From positions 1,844,284-1,908,283 of the forward strand of contig VZQC01011939.1 of assembly GCA_009823505.1 (NCBI GenBank): a stretch of 64,000 nt of DNA, read 5' to 3'. Both the position numbers and the translations under genes were made by a program. The notes beneath the pieces were generated by a model. It had not been told where the DNA came from. It did not search any database and saw only the letters and a program-made list of their open reading frames with translations. Numbering within the stretch: position 1 is the first letter of the stretch; each line of letters starts with the position of its first letter. Shown piece after piece: positions 12,201 to 24,302 of this stretch. Origin of the DNA: Rhizomys pruinosus. Its lineage: Eukaryota > Chordata > Mammalia > Rodentia > Spalacidae.

Positions 12201-13034
12201 TTCCAGGAATGTTTTTTTTTTCTTTCTTTATTTCTTCATTGACCCATTCATTATTCAGGAGAGTGTTGTTTAGTCTCCATGTGTTCCTGTAGGTTGTAGG
12301 GTTTATCCTGTTGTTGATATTGAGTTTTATTGCACTGTGGTCTGATAGAATGCATGTGACTATTTCAATCTTTTTGTATTTGCTGAGTTTTTTCCTGTGT
12401 CCCTGTATATAGTCTATTTTGGAGAATGTTCCATGAGGTGCTGAGTAGAAAGTGCATTCTCTGGTGTTTGGATGAACTATTTGATAGATGTCTGTGAGGT
12501 CCATTTGGTGTAATGTATCATTTAGTTCAGATGTCTCTCTATCGTTTGTCCTGTTGATCTGTCCAAAGCACTCAGTTGGGTATTGAAGTCCCCTACTATT
12601 AGTGTGCTGGGGTTAATCTGTGCCTTAAGATCCTGAAGAATTTTCTTTATAATGTTTGTTGTATCGGCGTTTGGTGTGTATATATTCATGATTGTGCGAT
12701 CTTCATCGTCAATTGTTTCTATAATAAAGATGTAATGGCCCTCTTTGTCTCTTTTGATTTCTTTTGCTTTGAAGACTATTTTGTCTGATATTAGAATAGC
12801 AACACTTGCTTTCTTTTTGGTACCATTTCCTTGGAATATTTTCTTCCATCCCTTCACCTTAAATTGGTGCCTATCCTTGAAATTGAGATAGGTATCTTGT
12901 AGACAGCTTATAAATGGGTTTTGTTTGCTAATCCATTCTCCCAGTCTATGCCTTTTGATTGGGGAGTTTAGCCCATTAATATTTAAGGTTATAATTGAAA
13001 GATGGATATTGCTTCCTTTCACTTGATTATCCAT
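9260..13034 (-). pseudogene. L1 ORF2 (endonuclease-reverse transcriptase), inactivated
   Basis: L1 ORF2 makes the target-nicking endonuclease and reverse transcriptase. The frame starts at 13034 (MDNQVKGSN). The endonuclease spans 13034-12157 in two pieces, the central region is at 12064-11480, and the RT at 11439-10639 keeps the catalytic block FADDMIVYL. The C-terminal part at 9787-9347 has LARIKKTNNLQCW. Stops and frameshifts separate the pieces. In the endonuclease the usual QETH motif reads QDTY, replacing the catalytic Glu by Asp; the 38.8 kb copy keeps Glu. The element is dead by multiple lesions. Confidence 0.93.
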
Positions 13035-13049
13035 TTGAATTTCTAGCCT

Positions 13050-14170
13050 CTGATTTTACTCCTATGGTTATGTTTTTATTAGTTATGTTTTTATTATCTT
13101 TTCCTAGGTGTTTGAGGATTGTTGCTCCTCTCTTCTGCCCTTTGAATTGCTTCAAGTATTTTATGAAAAGTTGGTTTTCCAGACATGTATTCTATCATCT
13201 TGTTTATGTCATGGAAGATTTTTCTCTCTCCTTCAAATATAATCGACATTTTTTCTGGATAAAATATTCTGGGTTGGCCTCTATAGTCTTTTAACACTGG
13301 GAATGCTTCGCTCCATGTTCTTCTTGCTTTCATGGTTTGCACCAAGAAGTCACTTGTAATTCTGATGGGTTTCCCTTTGTATGTGACTTGTGTTCCTTTT
13401 GTAGCCTTCAGAATTTTGTCTTTGTTTTAGGCATCTAGCATTTATCTATGATATGACATGGGAGTTTCTTTTCTGATCTTGTCTATTTGGAGTCTTATGT
13501 GCTTCTTGAATTTGTATGGGTTTGTCTATTTTTAGTTTGGGGAAATTTCCATCTATTATTCTGTTGAAGATCTGATCAATACTATTCTCTTGAGATTCTT
13601 CTCCTTCCTCTATTCCTGTGATGCAGAGGTTTGATCTTTTATAGTGTCCCATATTTCCTGGTTGTCCCACTTTTGTGTATTTTTAAATTTTTCATATTCT
13701 TTATTTGAGCTTTTTAGTTGCTTTGTGTTATCTTCCAGATCTGATATTCTTTGTTCTACTTCCTCCATTCTACTTCTGAGGCTTTTTCCTTTCCTTTCTT
13801 TTTGATTGGATGAGTGTTCCAATTCCTTTTTCATTTCATCCTGTGTTTTCTTTAGTATTTCCATTTCCTTTCTGAGCTCCTAAATCTCTTCTTGGTGCTC
13901 CTTACTTCGTTGGTTGGCTTCCATTTTCAGTGTTTCTACTTCCTTTCGGAGATTGTTTTTTTCTCCCTCTAGTTCTTTCTGGAGTTTGTGAATCTGTTCC
14001 TTTAGTTCTTTCTGATGATTGTCATTGTACCCCTCTAGGTCCTTTTTGAGTTTTTCATTCTTTCTCTTTAGTTCTCTGAATTCTTTTTCTTTAATTTCTT
14101 TGCATAGGTCTGCAATTATTCTTCTAATATCTGTTCCTTGGGTGACCTACAGGGGGATCCCATTGTATCT
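13050..14170 (-). pseudogene. L1 ORF1 (RNA-binding protein), inactivated
   Basis: ORF1 encodes the trimeric RNA-binding chaperone of the L1 particle. The minus strand shows a heptad-rich coiled coil (13610-13864, with EVEQRISDLEDNTKQL), then the RRM-like region (13446-13670, with NLCITGIEEGEE), then the C-terminal domain (13094-13345, with ARRTWSEAFPVLKD). These are in different frames with intervening stops, so no full ORF1p could be made. Confidence 0.88.
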
Positions 14171-14598
14171 GTCTCCTACAGGTTTGGTAGAGCCTGGTGC
14201 AGGATTATCCTGTGCCTTTCCCATGTTGGTTCTTCATCATGTCCCTGGCATGTGGGTTTCCCTTTTGTTATTCAAATCACAAATGTCTTTTCGAGATGTT
14301 AGCGGCTGGTTTTCCTTGCCTTCTCCCGATGCTTTTTTTTTTTCTTTCCTCCTCCTTGTTTATGGAGTATTGACTTGTTTAGGTTTCAGGCTTTCAATTT
14401 TGTTTGTATATTGGACATTGGAAGCCTAAGTCACTCTTCTCTTCCTGTTCTGAAGGTTCTCCAAAAAAAGTCCACTTGGGTCCTCTCTCACCAATTCCAG
14501 TTGGCAGGCGGGATATGCCTGACTTAGGCCTCACCCTGGTACCTGCCTGGAGCCTGGAGCATCTTCTGGATTCCTGTGCCTCAGGAGCTGTCCCCAAC

Positions 14599-15045
14599 AA
14601 AGTCACAGAGGCTGCAAACCCGACCTATTGGTCACTGGCTGCAAAGGTGAAGGGCAGCTCCATACAGACCGCCCCCCCTACAAAAGGGTTCAGAGTTGGG
14701 ACCCTTTCCCAGGAGCCCAGGAGACAATCTGCCCTAAAATCTACCTGCCTGGAGTGACCTCCAGGTTCCTGTGCCTGAGGAGCCAGCATGCACAAAGTCA
14801 CAGAGGCTCCAAACCCAACCCACCAGTCAGTGACTGCCAAGGTGAATGGCGCCTTCACCCATACAGCCACCCCCTACAAAAGGGTTCAGAGTTGGGACCC
14901 TTTTCCAGCTGCTCTGGAGACAATCTACCCTAAAATCTACCTGGCTGGAGTGACTTCCGGCTTCCTGTGTCTCAGGAGCTGGCCTACACAAAGCCACAGA
15001 GGCTCCAAACCTGACCCACTGGTCACCTGCTGCAAAGGCGAAGGC
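14599..15045 (-). promoter_or_regulatory. L1 promoter monomers, 195-bp type
   Basis: Tandem units start at 14599, 14794 and 14990 (AAAGTCACAGAGGCT / AAAGCCACAGAGGCT), giving periods of 195 and 196 bp; the third unit is cut at about 15045. They lie upstream of the single-copy 5'UTR of the minus-strand L1, where rodent L1 promoters are built of monomers. They differ in sequence and length from the roughly 176-bp units at 15.95-16.15 kb and 36.48-36.66 kb. Confidence 0.8.
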
Positions 15046-16160
15046 TGTTTTCTTTGTTTCTATTTCATTGATTTCTGCTCTGATTTTTGTTATTTCTTCC
15101 TGTTTGTCCCTTATAGGGTCCATCTGTTGTTGTCTCTCAAGTGTTTTTAGCTGCAGTGTTAGATTGTGCACTTGTGCTCCTTTTCTTTTTCTAATATAGG
15201 CACCCAGTGCTATAAACTTCCTTGCAAGGACTGCTTTCAAAGTATCCCATAGGTTTTGTTGTGTTGTATTATCATTGTCATTCAGTTCCAGGAATGCTTT
15301 TATTTTTTCTTTATCTCTTCTTTGACTCATTTATTATTCAAGAGTGTGTTGTTTAGTCTCCATGTGTCCTTGTAGGCAGTAGGGCTTATCCTGGTGTTGA
15401 TAGTGAGCTTTATTATGTTGTGTTCTGATAGAATGCATGAAAATATTTCAATCTTTTTGTATTCGTATAGGTTTATTCTGCATCCCAGTATGTGGTCTTT
15501 TACTTTAAGTATGTTCACAATTGTACTTCTAATATTTGTGCCCTGGGCCATCCCCAGGGGGATCCCACTGTAGGAATCTTCCACAGGGTTGGTAGAGCCT
15601 GGTGTGGAATTATCCTGCACCTTTCCCATGTTGTTTCTTCAAGTCCCTGGCATATGGGTTTCTCTTTGCCTGTATTCCAATGTGAATCCAAATTCCTCTT
15701 CACTGTGTTGAAGGCATGGTTAGCTTGCCTATGTCAGATGCCTTCGTTGTTTGTTTGATTGATTTGTTTTTCTCCTTTTCTCTTTGCTTATGCAGTGTTG
15801 ACTTGTCTAAGCTTTATGCTTTATATTGGAAGTCAACTCACTTTTCCCTTTCTGTTCTAAAGGTTCTCCTAAGAATCCACTTGAACACTCCTTCGGCAAT
15901 CCCAGTTGGGGTGCAGGGGCTTGCTGTTTAGCCAACTCCTACCTGTGCTTCAGGAGGTCTTGGGAAATCCCCCATCTCAAGGCTCACACAAACCCACCTT
16001 TTATACCAGCTGGGAGGACAACTGTGCCCCTACAGCCACAAAAGCCAATGGAGAGCCAAAGATGAATAGATCAAACCACACAATCCATCCACCTGGTTGA
16101 AGCACCCAGCTCCTACCTGTGCTTCAGGAAGTCTTGGGAAATCCCCAATCAGAACTTAAA
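15046..16160 (-). repeat. Rearranged L1 5' part with ORF1 joined in frame to ORF2
   Basis: Minus strand order: two promoter units whose matching motifs (TCTTGGGAAATCCCC) lie 176 bp apart, a 5'UTR, the start of ORF1 (to about 15500), then directly ORF2 endonuclease C-terminal sequence (15490-15046). The frame at 15629-15327 runs from ORF1-like GIPLGMAQGTNI straight into ORF2-like EYKKIEIFSCILSEH without a stop. All of the rest of ORF1 and the first part of ORF2 are deleted. It abuts the 5' end of the 9.1-15.0 kb L1. Confidence 0.75.
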
Positions 16161-16212
16161 ATTTTAAATAATTGAAAAGGGGTCTAGAGAAATGGCTTAA
16201 GAGCAATGTATT

Positions 16213-16455
16213 TGGGGATGGAGAGATGGCCTAGCAGGTAAGAGCACCGACTGTTCTTGCAGAGGACCCGGGTCCGATCCCCAGCACCCACATGGTGGCT
16301 GAGAACATCTGTAACTCCAATTCCAGGAGAACTCCAGTTCCAGGGAAACTGATGCCCTCTTCTGACCTCTGTGGCAATGCACAACATGGGTGCACAAACC
16401 TACATGCAGCCAGTACATTCGTACACATATGAAAATAAATAAAATAAAATAAAAT
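16213..16455 (+). repeat. B2 SINE
   Basis: A complete B2 with the 17-bp internal duplication and an A-rich tail. Flanking target-site duplication TAAGAGCAATGTA / TAAGAGCAGTGTA. Just upstream (about 16181-16205) is a short B2-like head (GGTCTAGAGAAATGGCTTAAGAGC), so it seems to have landed in a B2 remnant. Confidence 0.9.
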
Positions 16456-16564
16456 TTAAGAGCAGTGTACTTAGAAAAAATGTGGATCCTGGCCACAAGG
16501 GGTTGCCTTCTCAGGCTTATTCTCTGTGTAATGAAACATCTTGTTCTATTGGGGTTATTTGTTT

Positions 16565-16840
16565 CTTTCCTCCTCTTCCTCCTCCTCGTCCTCCTTCCTC
16601 CTCATCCTTTTTGTAACCTTTCATTCAAAATTTGTGCATTTCATACATTTCCCTATCAAATCTAGAACCATGCCCCCCATGCTTCCAGAGCTCGTGCACT
16701 CTGCTGTACGTGTCTTGCATCTTTTTCTCAATCTTTTAAAAATTTTTTTCATGCAGAGCTCCAGTGTTTCATGCAGAAGATCATTGATTAGGTCAGTTAC
16801 ACAAGCAACCCTTTTTAGTTTTTGCTGTTGTTCTCTTTAA
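16565..16840 (-). repeat. CT-rich patch and L1 3'UTR fragment
   Basis: 16565-16605 is a CTT/CTC-rich simple sequence. The following 235 bp matches the L1 3' end seen at 27345-27530 (CCAGAGCTCGTGCA / CCAGAGCTCATGTA; TTTCTCAATCTT). Confidence 0.7.
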
Positions 16841-16847
16841 TGTTTTT

Positions 16848-17022
16848 TTAATTTAATTTATTTTTTCTGTGTATGAATGTACTGTCTGCATGTAGGTGTC
16901 GGATTCCCCTAGTGCTGGAGTTAAAGATGGTTCTCAGCCACCACGTGGGTGCTGGGGATGGAACCCAGGTCCTTCGCAAGAGCAGTTGGCACACTTAACC
17001 ACTAGGCCATCTCTCCAGCCCC
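16848..17022 (-). repeat. B2 SINE, internally deleted
   Basis: Reverse-complement B2 with tail and head intact (GTGTATGAATGTACTGTC ... GGCCATCTCTCCAGCCCC) but lacking about 50 bp between the tail-proximal part and the CCTCTTCTGACC region. Confidence 0.9.
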
Positions 17023-17094
17023 AAGAATTCACATTCTAACAGTAGAGTTGCATGCAAGTAATTTAGATTTATAAAGTAATATTTCTTTTTATCT

Positions 17095-19323
17095 CCATGC
17101 AGTTCCTCCTTCTCTGCTAATACTGCCTATTTTATTATATGATAGGATAGATATTTATAAAATAAGGATATAAAGGATGGATTAAATTTTACAGAAATAT
17201 CTTGTATCTTCCACTGAGCTTCCCTGCAAGGCTGATCAACTGATTAACAGTTCAGTGATGATGAGTTTGGAATGTTGCAGATTGAGAGCCTATTTATACT
17301 TTATCTTGGTTCCTATTTCTTCCCCCTAAATAGCTACACCTTTCCCATCTTTGTTTCTAACTGAACATCCCAAAAGTAACAGATGAAAAAAAATTTCAAT
17401 TGTATTAATTTAGTAGACCACCATATTTCACCAATCATAAAACCAAGGATGTCCTCAGATAGCATCTGACACTTATAGTAAGAAACCCGCTGCTTTGCTA
17501 TGACCTGCCTATTGAATTCTTCCACCAATATTTTTGAAAGAGGTCATGATTTTTGACTTTTCTTTGTTCTGTTAATATAAAACTGTAATGCAACTTTTCC
17601 TATGCTGAAACACAGTATTTGTGGAAATGTCAATCTGTTTTCCTGGGGAATGGTCACTCATATTTTGATCATTCATTATGGCTCATTACAGTTGATTTTT
17701 GTACATTAGAATGTAAACTGAGCTTCATTCTTCCCCATTTAAATGTATAGATTTCAGCATCATTCTTTGAAGAGACTTTCTATTCTGCACCATAGGTTTT
17801 TGGCCTTGTGAGAAAATTCTATGGTCAGAGTTCACTTGTATGGTTCTAGACTTGCTACTCTGTTGCATTGTGCTACACATCTGCTTTGATGACACTGTCT
17901 ATTGCTTTTGGTGCTGTGGTTCTGTGAGAAACCTGGAATCCATTTTGTGATTGCTCAAACATTCCTCTATTTGCTTGATTTGTGTATCAGTTTTGATGAT
18001 GTCCTGCACTTCCATTTAAACTTCAAAATGTTCTTTACTATTTCTGTGTACTGTATCATGGGAAGTTTGAACATTGTGAAGATTCAGTTTATCACATAAA
18101 CCAGTTACATTGGAGTTTTCATGATATTACCTCCCATTCCATACACATGAGGGATCATTTCAACCTCTCTTCTGATCCTTAAGTGAATTTCAGATTTTAT
18201 TGTAGATGTTTTTTATTTACAAATTAGTTCATCCAAAGAGTTTTTCTTTTTTCCCCCTTTGTAGTGCATTTATTTACTATGTAGTTTTAACTTCATAAGT
18301 AAGAAAGTGATATTTACTACAAAATTATTCTAATTGACAGGTTATGTAGATGATTAAAGTTATTGCTTCCAAACAGATACTCAATATTCCCTGGTCAGAT
18401 TTACATCATATTTTTGCTAATTTTGTAAGAAAAAAATGTTCATTTTGAAATTTAAGAATCCCATAGATTTATTTGGCATTGTGATTATATTTATCATTCT
18501 CCATTGCCATTTTACCACCCTCTCTTTTGTTGCAATTAATCTCCATCTTCTATCTAAGTTTTCACCCTCTTATTTCATGTACTTTGTAGTGAAGGTCTTG
18601 GGCAGGATGCCATTTTGTTTTGTTATCATATTTACACCAGCCATGTCATCCAAAATGCAGACACTAAATCTATCCAGCACAATGGGTATACAATGATTTG
18701 CCCAAATTTTACCTCTTCATAGATGCATGTTTGTTGTTTGACTCATTATATTCATTTGTCACCTCAACCAGTGAGAGATAGTTTATTCTGAAATCAAATA
18801 TGAGTGACCATTCCCCAGGAACACAGAAATAGGTTTCTCCAAATACTGTGTTCCAGCATAGTAACAGTTATCTTACAGTTTTATAGTAACAGAACAAGGA
18901 AAACTCATAAATCAAGACCTCTTTCAAAAATATTGGAGGGAGAATTCAGTAGGCAAGTCATGCCAAAGCAGGGGTTTCCTACTTTAGGTCCCAGATGACA
19001 TCCTTAGCTTTTTGACTGGTGAAATCTGGAAAAGTCTTTTCACCTGGTAGTTTGGGGATGTTTAGATAGATACAAGGTGAGAAAGGTGTAGCTATTTAGG
19101 GGGAAGAAAAGGGAACCAAGATAAAGTGTAAATAATCTCTGAATCTGCAACATTCTAAATATCATGGAGTGGTAATCAGTTGTTCAGCCTTACAGGAAGC
19201 TCAGTGGAAGATGCAAGACTTTTCTTGGAACTTCCTGTTTTACATTGAATCCTTATTTTATAAATTTCTATCATGGCCTATAACAAAACGGGCAATAGGA
19301 GAAGAGAGGAAGGAAACAACCTC
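17095..19323. repeat. Large imperfect inverted repeat (arms about 17095-17668 and 18790-19323)
   Basis: Sequence from 17095 to 17668 reappears as its reverse complement from 19323 down to 18790. For example, GAATGGTCACTC at 17648 pairs with GAGTGACCATTC at 18802. TAGCTACACC at 17331 pairs with GGTGTAGCTA near 19085, and ATCTTCCACTGAGCTTCC at 17206 pairs with GGAAGCTCAGTGGAAGAT near 19194. The spacer is about 1.1 kb with no gene. Arms have diverged by substitutions and small indels. Confidence 0.85.
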
Positions 19324-20848
19324 AGCAGAAAAAGCAGGTTCATTAGAGAATAAGCGTGAGATGGCACCCCTTGTGGCCCACAAGTAGAGTATGACAGCCT
19401 CTCTTGCATATTTAGAGTGATTATGCTTCTAAGAAGGGAATGAAGAGAAGCCAAAACCAGGTAATTTTACATGTCCAAATCAATGTGCATTAGAATCTCC
19501 TGATAAATGTTCACAACAGAACCCATCTACTGGGATCCTCAATTGAGAGTTTTGAACTCAGGATCCATTTTCATGGAACTCGAAACTATAGGGCTTCACA
19601 CAAATGCTGATGAAGATGTTAGCCAGTGTAGCATGCAAGGACACTGTCATTTGTCATGAATATTAGAACAGCATCCTGCAGAGTTACCTAGAATTTTCTC
19701 TGAGAAGAGAATTACTTTGTGAAGGATGCAATTGCAATTCCGGATATATGCTCAAAGAAAATATATTCAATACTGGTAGAAGTATATATCACCTGTTTTT
19801 TGCAGCACTGTTTACACAATATGGAATCAATTTAATAGTTCATTAACAAATTAAAGATTTGATAAAATGTGCTATTTCTAATTATTATCTTGCAATTTCA
19901 TCACAGAAAAGCATGAAATCTCATACTTGGGAACATGGTTAATCTGCTGGACACTACCTTCACTAAGAGAAGTGAAACACATGATCTCAATCATAAGAAC
20001 AATGTGAATAGTTGTTTGCTTTTAAAGGATTACTAGAGGTTACCAGTGACTAGGAATAAGGAAAGTGTCAACAGAAAAAAATGTTATTGCTCATTCTGCA
20101 ATTGTTCAATTCTGCAATACAGTGCAGTGAGCATACTTCTTCCACTTGCATATTGTATATCAAAATAATAGAAAAGATGGATTTAGATATACCACTCATC
20201 ATAAAAAAGTTTCAAAGGATATCATGTGGCTTTACTAATAACTCCGACTAGACCAAAATCCAAATATATGTAAAAAATATGAGAGGATACTTAATAAATT
20301 TAAAATATTATATCTTAATTAGAAAATGATGAATAGAATAGCAAAACTCAGAATAAATTATACTTGAACATCAGCTGTCTAAAGAAATACTTTCACTTGT
20401 GCCTCCCACACAGATTCTATTAAGCGAAGTCAAATCTTCAGTGCTATTTACACAGGTAAAGGTGAACCTCAAGTGGTTATGATTGACAACTGAATTCAGC
20501 TTCTATTGTAAAAGATGAAATGTGTGCTACTGTGTCTTGCTTAGGTTGCATTCCCTTGACTGCAGTAGAAGTCCTTGATCCTGTGTCCAAGCAACCTGAA
20601 GCCAGGACAGCAGAAACTTATAGCTGATTCTCCTCGTTGAGGTCTTTGTCTCTGCATATCTGGTGTGACAGGAGACAGTGAATATGTCCCATCTGTTTTC
20701 TGAATCGCTTGGGGGTTTTTTGTTGTTGTTGTTGTTATTAATTTGGCAGGTGAATTGGATTTTGTATGAAGTTAAAGAGTTTCAAAAGAAAGAGGAGGTT
20801 TGTATAAGTAAGATTACTTAGAGAGGAAACCAACAGAAGGAAGAAGAA
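19324..20848 (+). other. 5' flank of the KRAB-ZNF gene; no coding frame
   Basis: About 1.5 kb upstream of the ATG exon, without SINEs. Parts were copied elsewhere in inverted orientation (19598-20290 to 406-915; about 20400-21320 to 41414-42440). The promoter and first non-coding exon probably lie here; a possible splice acceptor (ATTACTTAG) is at about 20812-20820. I cannot place a transcription start. Confidence 0.45.
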
Positions 20849-20863
20849 ATGGCTTCTTTTCAG
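20849..20863 (+). CDS. KRAB zinc-finger gene, first coding exon (MASFQ)
   Basis: ATG GCT TCT TTT CAG is followed at once by a GTAAAT splice donor. KRAB-ZNF genes typically put the ATG and a few codons in a short exon ending in phase 0 before KRAB-A, and this fits. A paralogous exon encoding MAYFQ lies on the minus strand at 41910-41924, also with a GTAAGT donor, which supports the call. Joining 20849-20863, 21511-21637, 22394-22489 and 29352-29995 gives a continuous 293-codon frame: KRAB A and B boxes plus a truncated finger region. The protein would be nuclear and, through KRAB, expected to recruit TRIM28/KAP1 for silencing. Confidence 0.8.
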
Positions 20864-21510
20864 GTAAATACATCCAATGGCATGGGCATAAGTACTTCCT
20901 TTTGAATTTCTAGCAATTTGTTTTCTTGCCTAATGAGTATATTTACAATAACGTTTTCCTTTTCTTATGATACTCAGCATTAACTGTTTATATATTACCA
21001 CCGATGTAGCATAGTTATCTTTCCATTCTGTCTTCAAATGATTACTCTTTCAATGAATGCATGACCTTCCATATCAGGAATGTTTGTGATGTTGCTGTTG
21101 AAAGAAGCATGCCAATCGTCCATTCCTATAGAGGATGGACTTGGGTCCTCATGGGCCTGTGGAGAAAATTTAGAAAACATGCTTTGAGTGTATTGCTACT
21201 TTACATCTGAAATTGTGTGCAGCTGATCTTTTATGCTGTGATTATAGGGTGGGAAATTTATCACTTATGTAGAGGTTTCAGTTTTCCATAATTGTCCTTA
21301 AAAATCAAAGTTTCCACATAAATTTGGAGGATATGATTCTGTTCTTTTTGCAGAGATAGCAAGTATGTTATAGAGAATTACTACATTGAGAAATGTCTCT
21401 TTGAATAATTCAAATTCTCCATTTACTTCAGAACTTGTTTACTAATTATGTCTGTTTCCTTGAGACAAGTACTCTCAAGGGCATGTTCAGATGTTCACTT
21501 TTCATTTTAG

Positions 21511-21657
<147 letters not shown>

Positions 21658-21741
21658 TGAATTACTTAATACAGATTTTTATCAGCCTTTGATAGAACAG
21701 CAAATGATAAGCATGTTATATTTCATAAGTTTTATATTCTT

Positions 21742-21974
21742 TTTTTAATTTTTGTAAATGTTATTTATTTTTGTATGTGTATGAATGTACTGTCTGCATG
21801 TAGGTTTCTGCACCTGTGTCATGCAAAGTCGTGAAGGTCAGAAGAGGTCATCAGATTCTCCTGGAATTGGAGTTACAGATGGTTCTCAGCTTCCATGTGG
21901 GCGCTAGGGATCAAACCCGGGTCCTCTACAAGATCAGTCAGTGCTCTTAACCACTAGGCCATCTCTCCAGCCCA
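21742..21974 (-). repeat. B2 SINE in KRAB A-B intron
   Basis: Reverse-complement B2 (tail at left, GGCCATCTCTCCAGCCC at right). The flanks share GTTTTATATTCTT. The homologous place on the minus-strand duplicon near 44880 lacks it, so it inserted after the duplication. Confidence 0.93.
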
Positions 21975-22393
21975 CAGGTTTTATATTCTTAAAGAGAACA
22001 AAACTTGTATATTCAGAATATGTGAAGATTGAGAAACACGTGTTCATTTTCATCACTTCTTTCCTTTTATATTTGTTAAAGCTATTGCTCATCTTCATTA
22101 TTTTAGCTATAGTTTCTGCCATCCATTTAGTACATACTTCTGTCACCTGTATCAAAAGTTTCATTTCCGTAGATCAAATTTGAATCACTGATGAAACTGA
22201 GTATATGCAAAATCTGAAAATTTCTTATATACCCTAAAGATTCTTTCAGTCAACAAAAGATGGGCAATTATTTGTAGATTTGTTGAGGAAGCTGTTTTTA
22301 TGTGTGCTGTCAACTGAACACAGTATTGTTTTAGAAATTCCACTGTTTTCTAAAGAATTCCACAAGAGCAATTTGCCTCCTTCTCATACACAG

Positions 22394-22489
22394 GTCTTCT
22401 TACATCTAAGCCTATCCTGGTATCCTGTCTGGAGCAAAGCAAGGAGCCCTGGAATGTGGAGAGAGGAGTGAAAGTACTCAAAGAACCAG
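22394..22489 (+). CDS. KRAB-B box exon
   Basis: The exon is 96 bp, the usual KRAB-B size, with acceptor TCATACACAG and donor GTAGGT. It continues the phase-1 codon from KRAB-A and encodes GLLTSKPILVSCLEQSKEPW followed by NVERGVKVLKEP, a typical B box (the SxLEQxKEPW pattern). It again ends in phase 1, as needed by the finger exon at 29352. The intron that follows is 6.9 kb and filled with B1, B2 and an L1 3' fragment. Confidence 0.92.
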
Positions 22490-23239
22490 GTAGGTTGGAG
22501 TGAATGAAAGGAGTTCCAAGTAAGATGTCCTAAATTGAGGTGGATAAAGGCATGAAAATGGTTTTGATGTCTGTTTCACTAGAGAACATTCCTAGTATAC
22601 CTATTAAAATCCTCTAGATGGCCAATGAGTTTATTTCTCATTACACATGAATGATGTGTAAGTTAATACATGATTACTTTATTTCTCCCTACTTGGTCAT
22701 GATTATATCTCCTTTGTGTATACTGTATCTCTAATCTCTACATTGTTGCCAAGATAAAGGTTTTGATTTCTGAATATTGATCATATTGTGAAATTAATAA
22801 ATCTTGTACCTTTGGTTTCTGTTTTAAATGTTTTCTGTGTGCCTCTGGTTCCTTGAGATTTTCTACTGTTGTGATAATTTGTGCATTTCTATAAAAATGA
22901 CAGTAAGATTCCTGAATGTGAACAATCTATACCTCTTCCCCTATGGCACCTGTGTATTCTTCTTGTTTCCCTGTCTTTGATGTCTATGTTCTTATTTGGT
23001 TAGAAATCAGATCATAAAACATTGATCATTTCTAATATTTATGACTTATTTTGCGGCCCAAGACATGCTCCATCTTGGAGAATGAGGTATGATGAATCCC
23101 TCTGTCAAGTGGTTATGAATCATGCTGATTTTATAGGATGATTGTTTTCTCATGCTGCTCCTGCTCCTTTTTCTTTATTCTGTGTCTGATTTTATTATTC
23201 ATCACAGGTGAGATAGGTTACAGAATTGCTGGACTTGAA

Positions 23240-23500
23240 ATATATATATATATATTTTTTTTTAATTTTATTTATTTCTGTATGTGTATGAGTGTATTGT
23301 CTGCATGTAGGTGTGTGCACCTATGTTGTGCAATGCCACAGAGGTCAGAAGAGGACGGTGGGATTCCCCTGGAACTGGATTTCTCCTGGAATTGAAGTTT
23401 CAGACAGTTCTTGGCCACCATGTGGGTTCTAGGGATCGAACCCTGCTCCTCTGTAAGAGCGGTCGGAGCTCTTAACCACTAGGCCATCTCTCCAGACCCA
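23240..23500 (-). repeat. (TA)n and B2 SINE
   Basis: A short TA run at about 23240-23256 leads into a reverse-complement B2 with the 17-bp internal duplication (CTGGAACTGGATTTCTCCTG...), ending GGCCATCTCTCCAGACCC. Confidence 0.9.
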
Positions 23501-24302
23501 AACACCTCCTGTCACTCTAATTCCTTGCATTGATCAGATGAGATTTCTCATGTCATGCCTTTTATTTGAAGTTTCTGCCTTGCCATTGTTTGTAAGCAGG
23601 TGAGCCCCTTTATCCTGGAATGAAAGCTGTAAAGATAGTAGCCAGTGCATTACATTCTGGGAAATGTTTTTTCTGAGTTGCATTTCAGATGATAAAATCC
23701 TGATTAACACCAGGGATTGTATTGAAATATGAAAGAAAATAAAATTCCATCTTGAGGTTAGAAATAAGCTTAAATATACTCATAAATATACTTTCTGGAA
23801 AATAACAGCATAATTTACATAGTAGACTGTAGCCAGAGAATGCTAGTACTGTGAAGTAAGGTGTGTATTAACTGGATAGCTTGAGTCACTGTAGTGTGTA
23901 TTGGTTCTTCAAATATGATGATGCACATCATAAGTTCATGCCATACTTCATAATATTAAAGTAAGATAAATATAATAATAGAGTCATCTATTATTATCCA
24001 TGGGCACTTTCTTTGTGTGAAATGTGAGAATCAGAAAATGGTGGAAATAATTTAAACTAATTTAACTTTTTTCTTTGGTATTTGGTACTCTGGATTCTTG
24101 ACTCTATTTTCCCTGTAGAACAAGGTTTTATATCTTTATTCCTGCAACATATAATGTTTTCATCTCTCTTTCCCTGTGGTGCTGAATCAGTCCGTTCTCT
24201 TGGTAGTGAGTTATCTGTCTAATGATATCATTCAAACCATTATATTCTTTTGGTATATAAACAGTGTAAGGTAACTGTTTATAAAGGGAAAAGATTCCCA
24301 AG
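23501..24302. other. KRAB-ZNF intron; nothing recognised
   Basis: AT-rich intronic sequence without a SINE, coding frame or simple repeat of note. Confidence 0.6.

Larger units (their letters stand above)
9100..15045 (-). repeat. Near full-length L1 LINE
   Basis: Read on the minus strand, the order is promoter monomers (15045-14599), single-copy 5'UTR (to about 14170), ORF1 (about 14170-13050), ORF2 (13034 to about 9260) and a 3'UTR to about 9100. The overall size (about 5.9 kb) fits a full-length rodent L1 with a short monomer array. Both ORFs are broken, so it cannot move itself. It is the longest L1 in the window and a reference for the other fragments. Confidence 0.9.
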
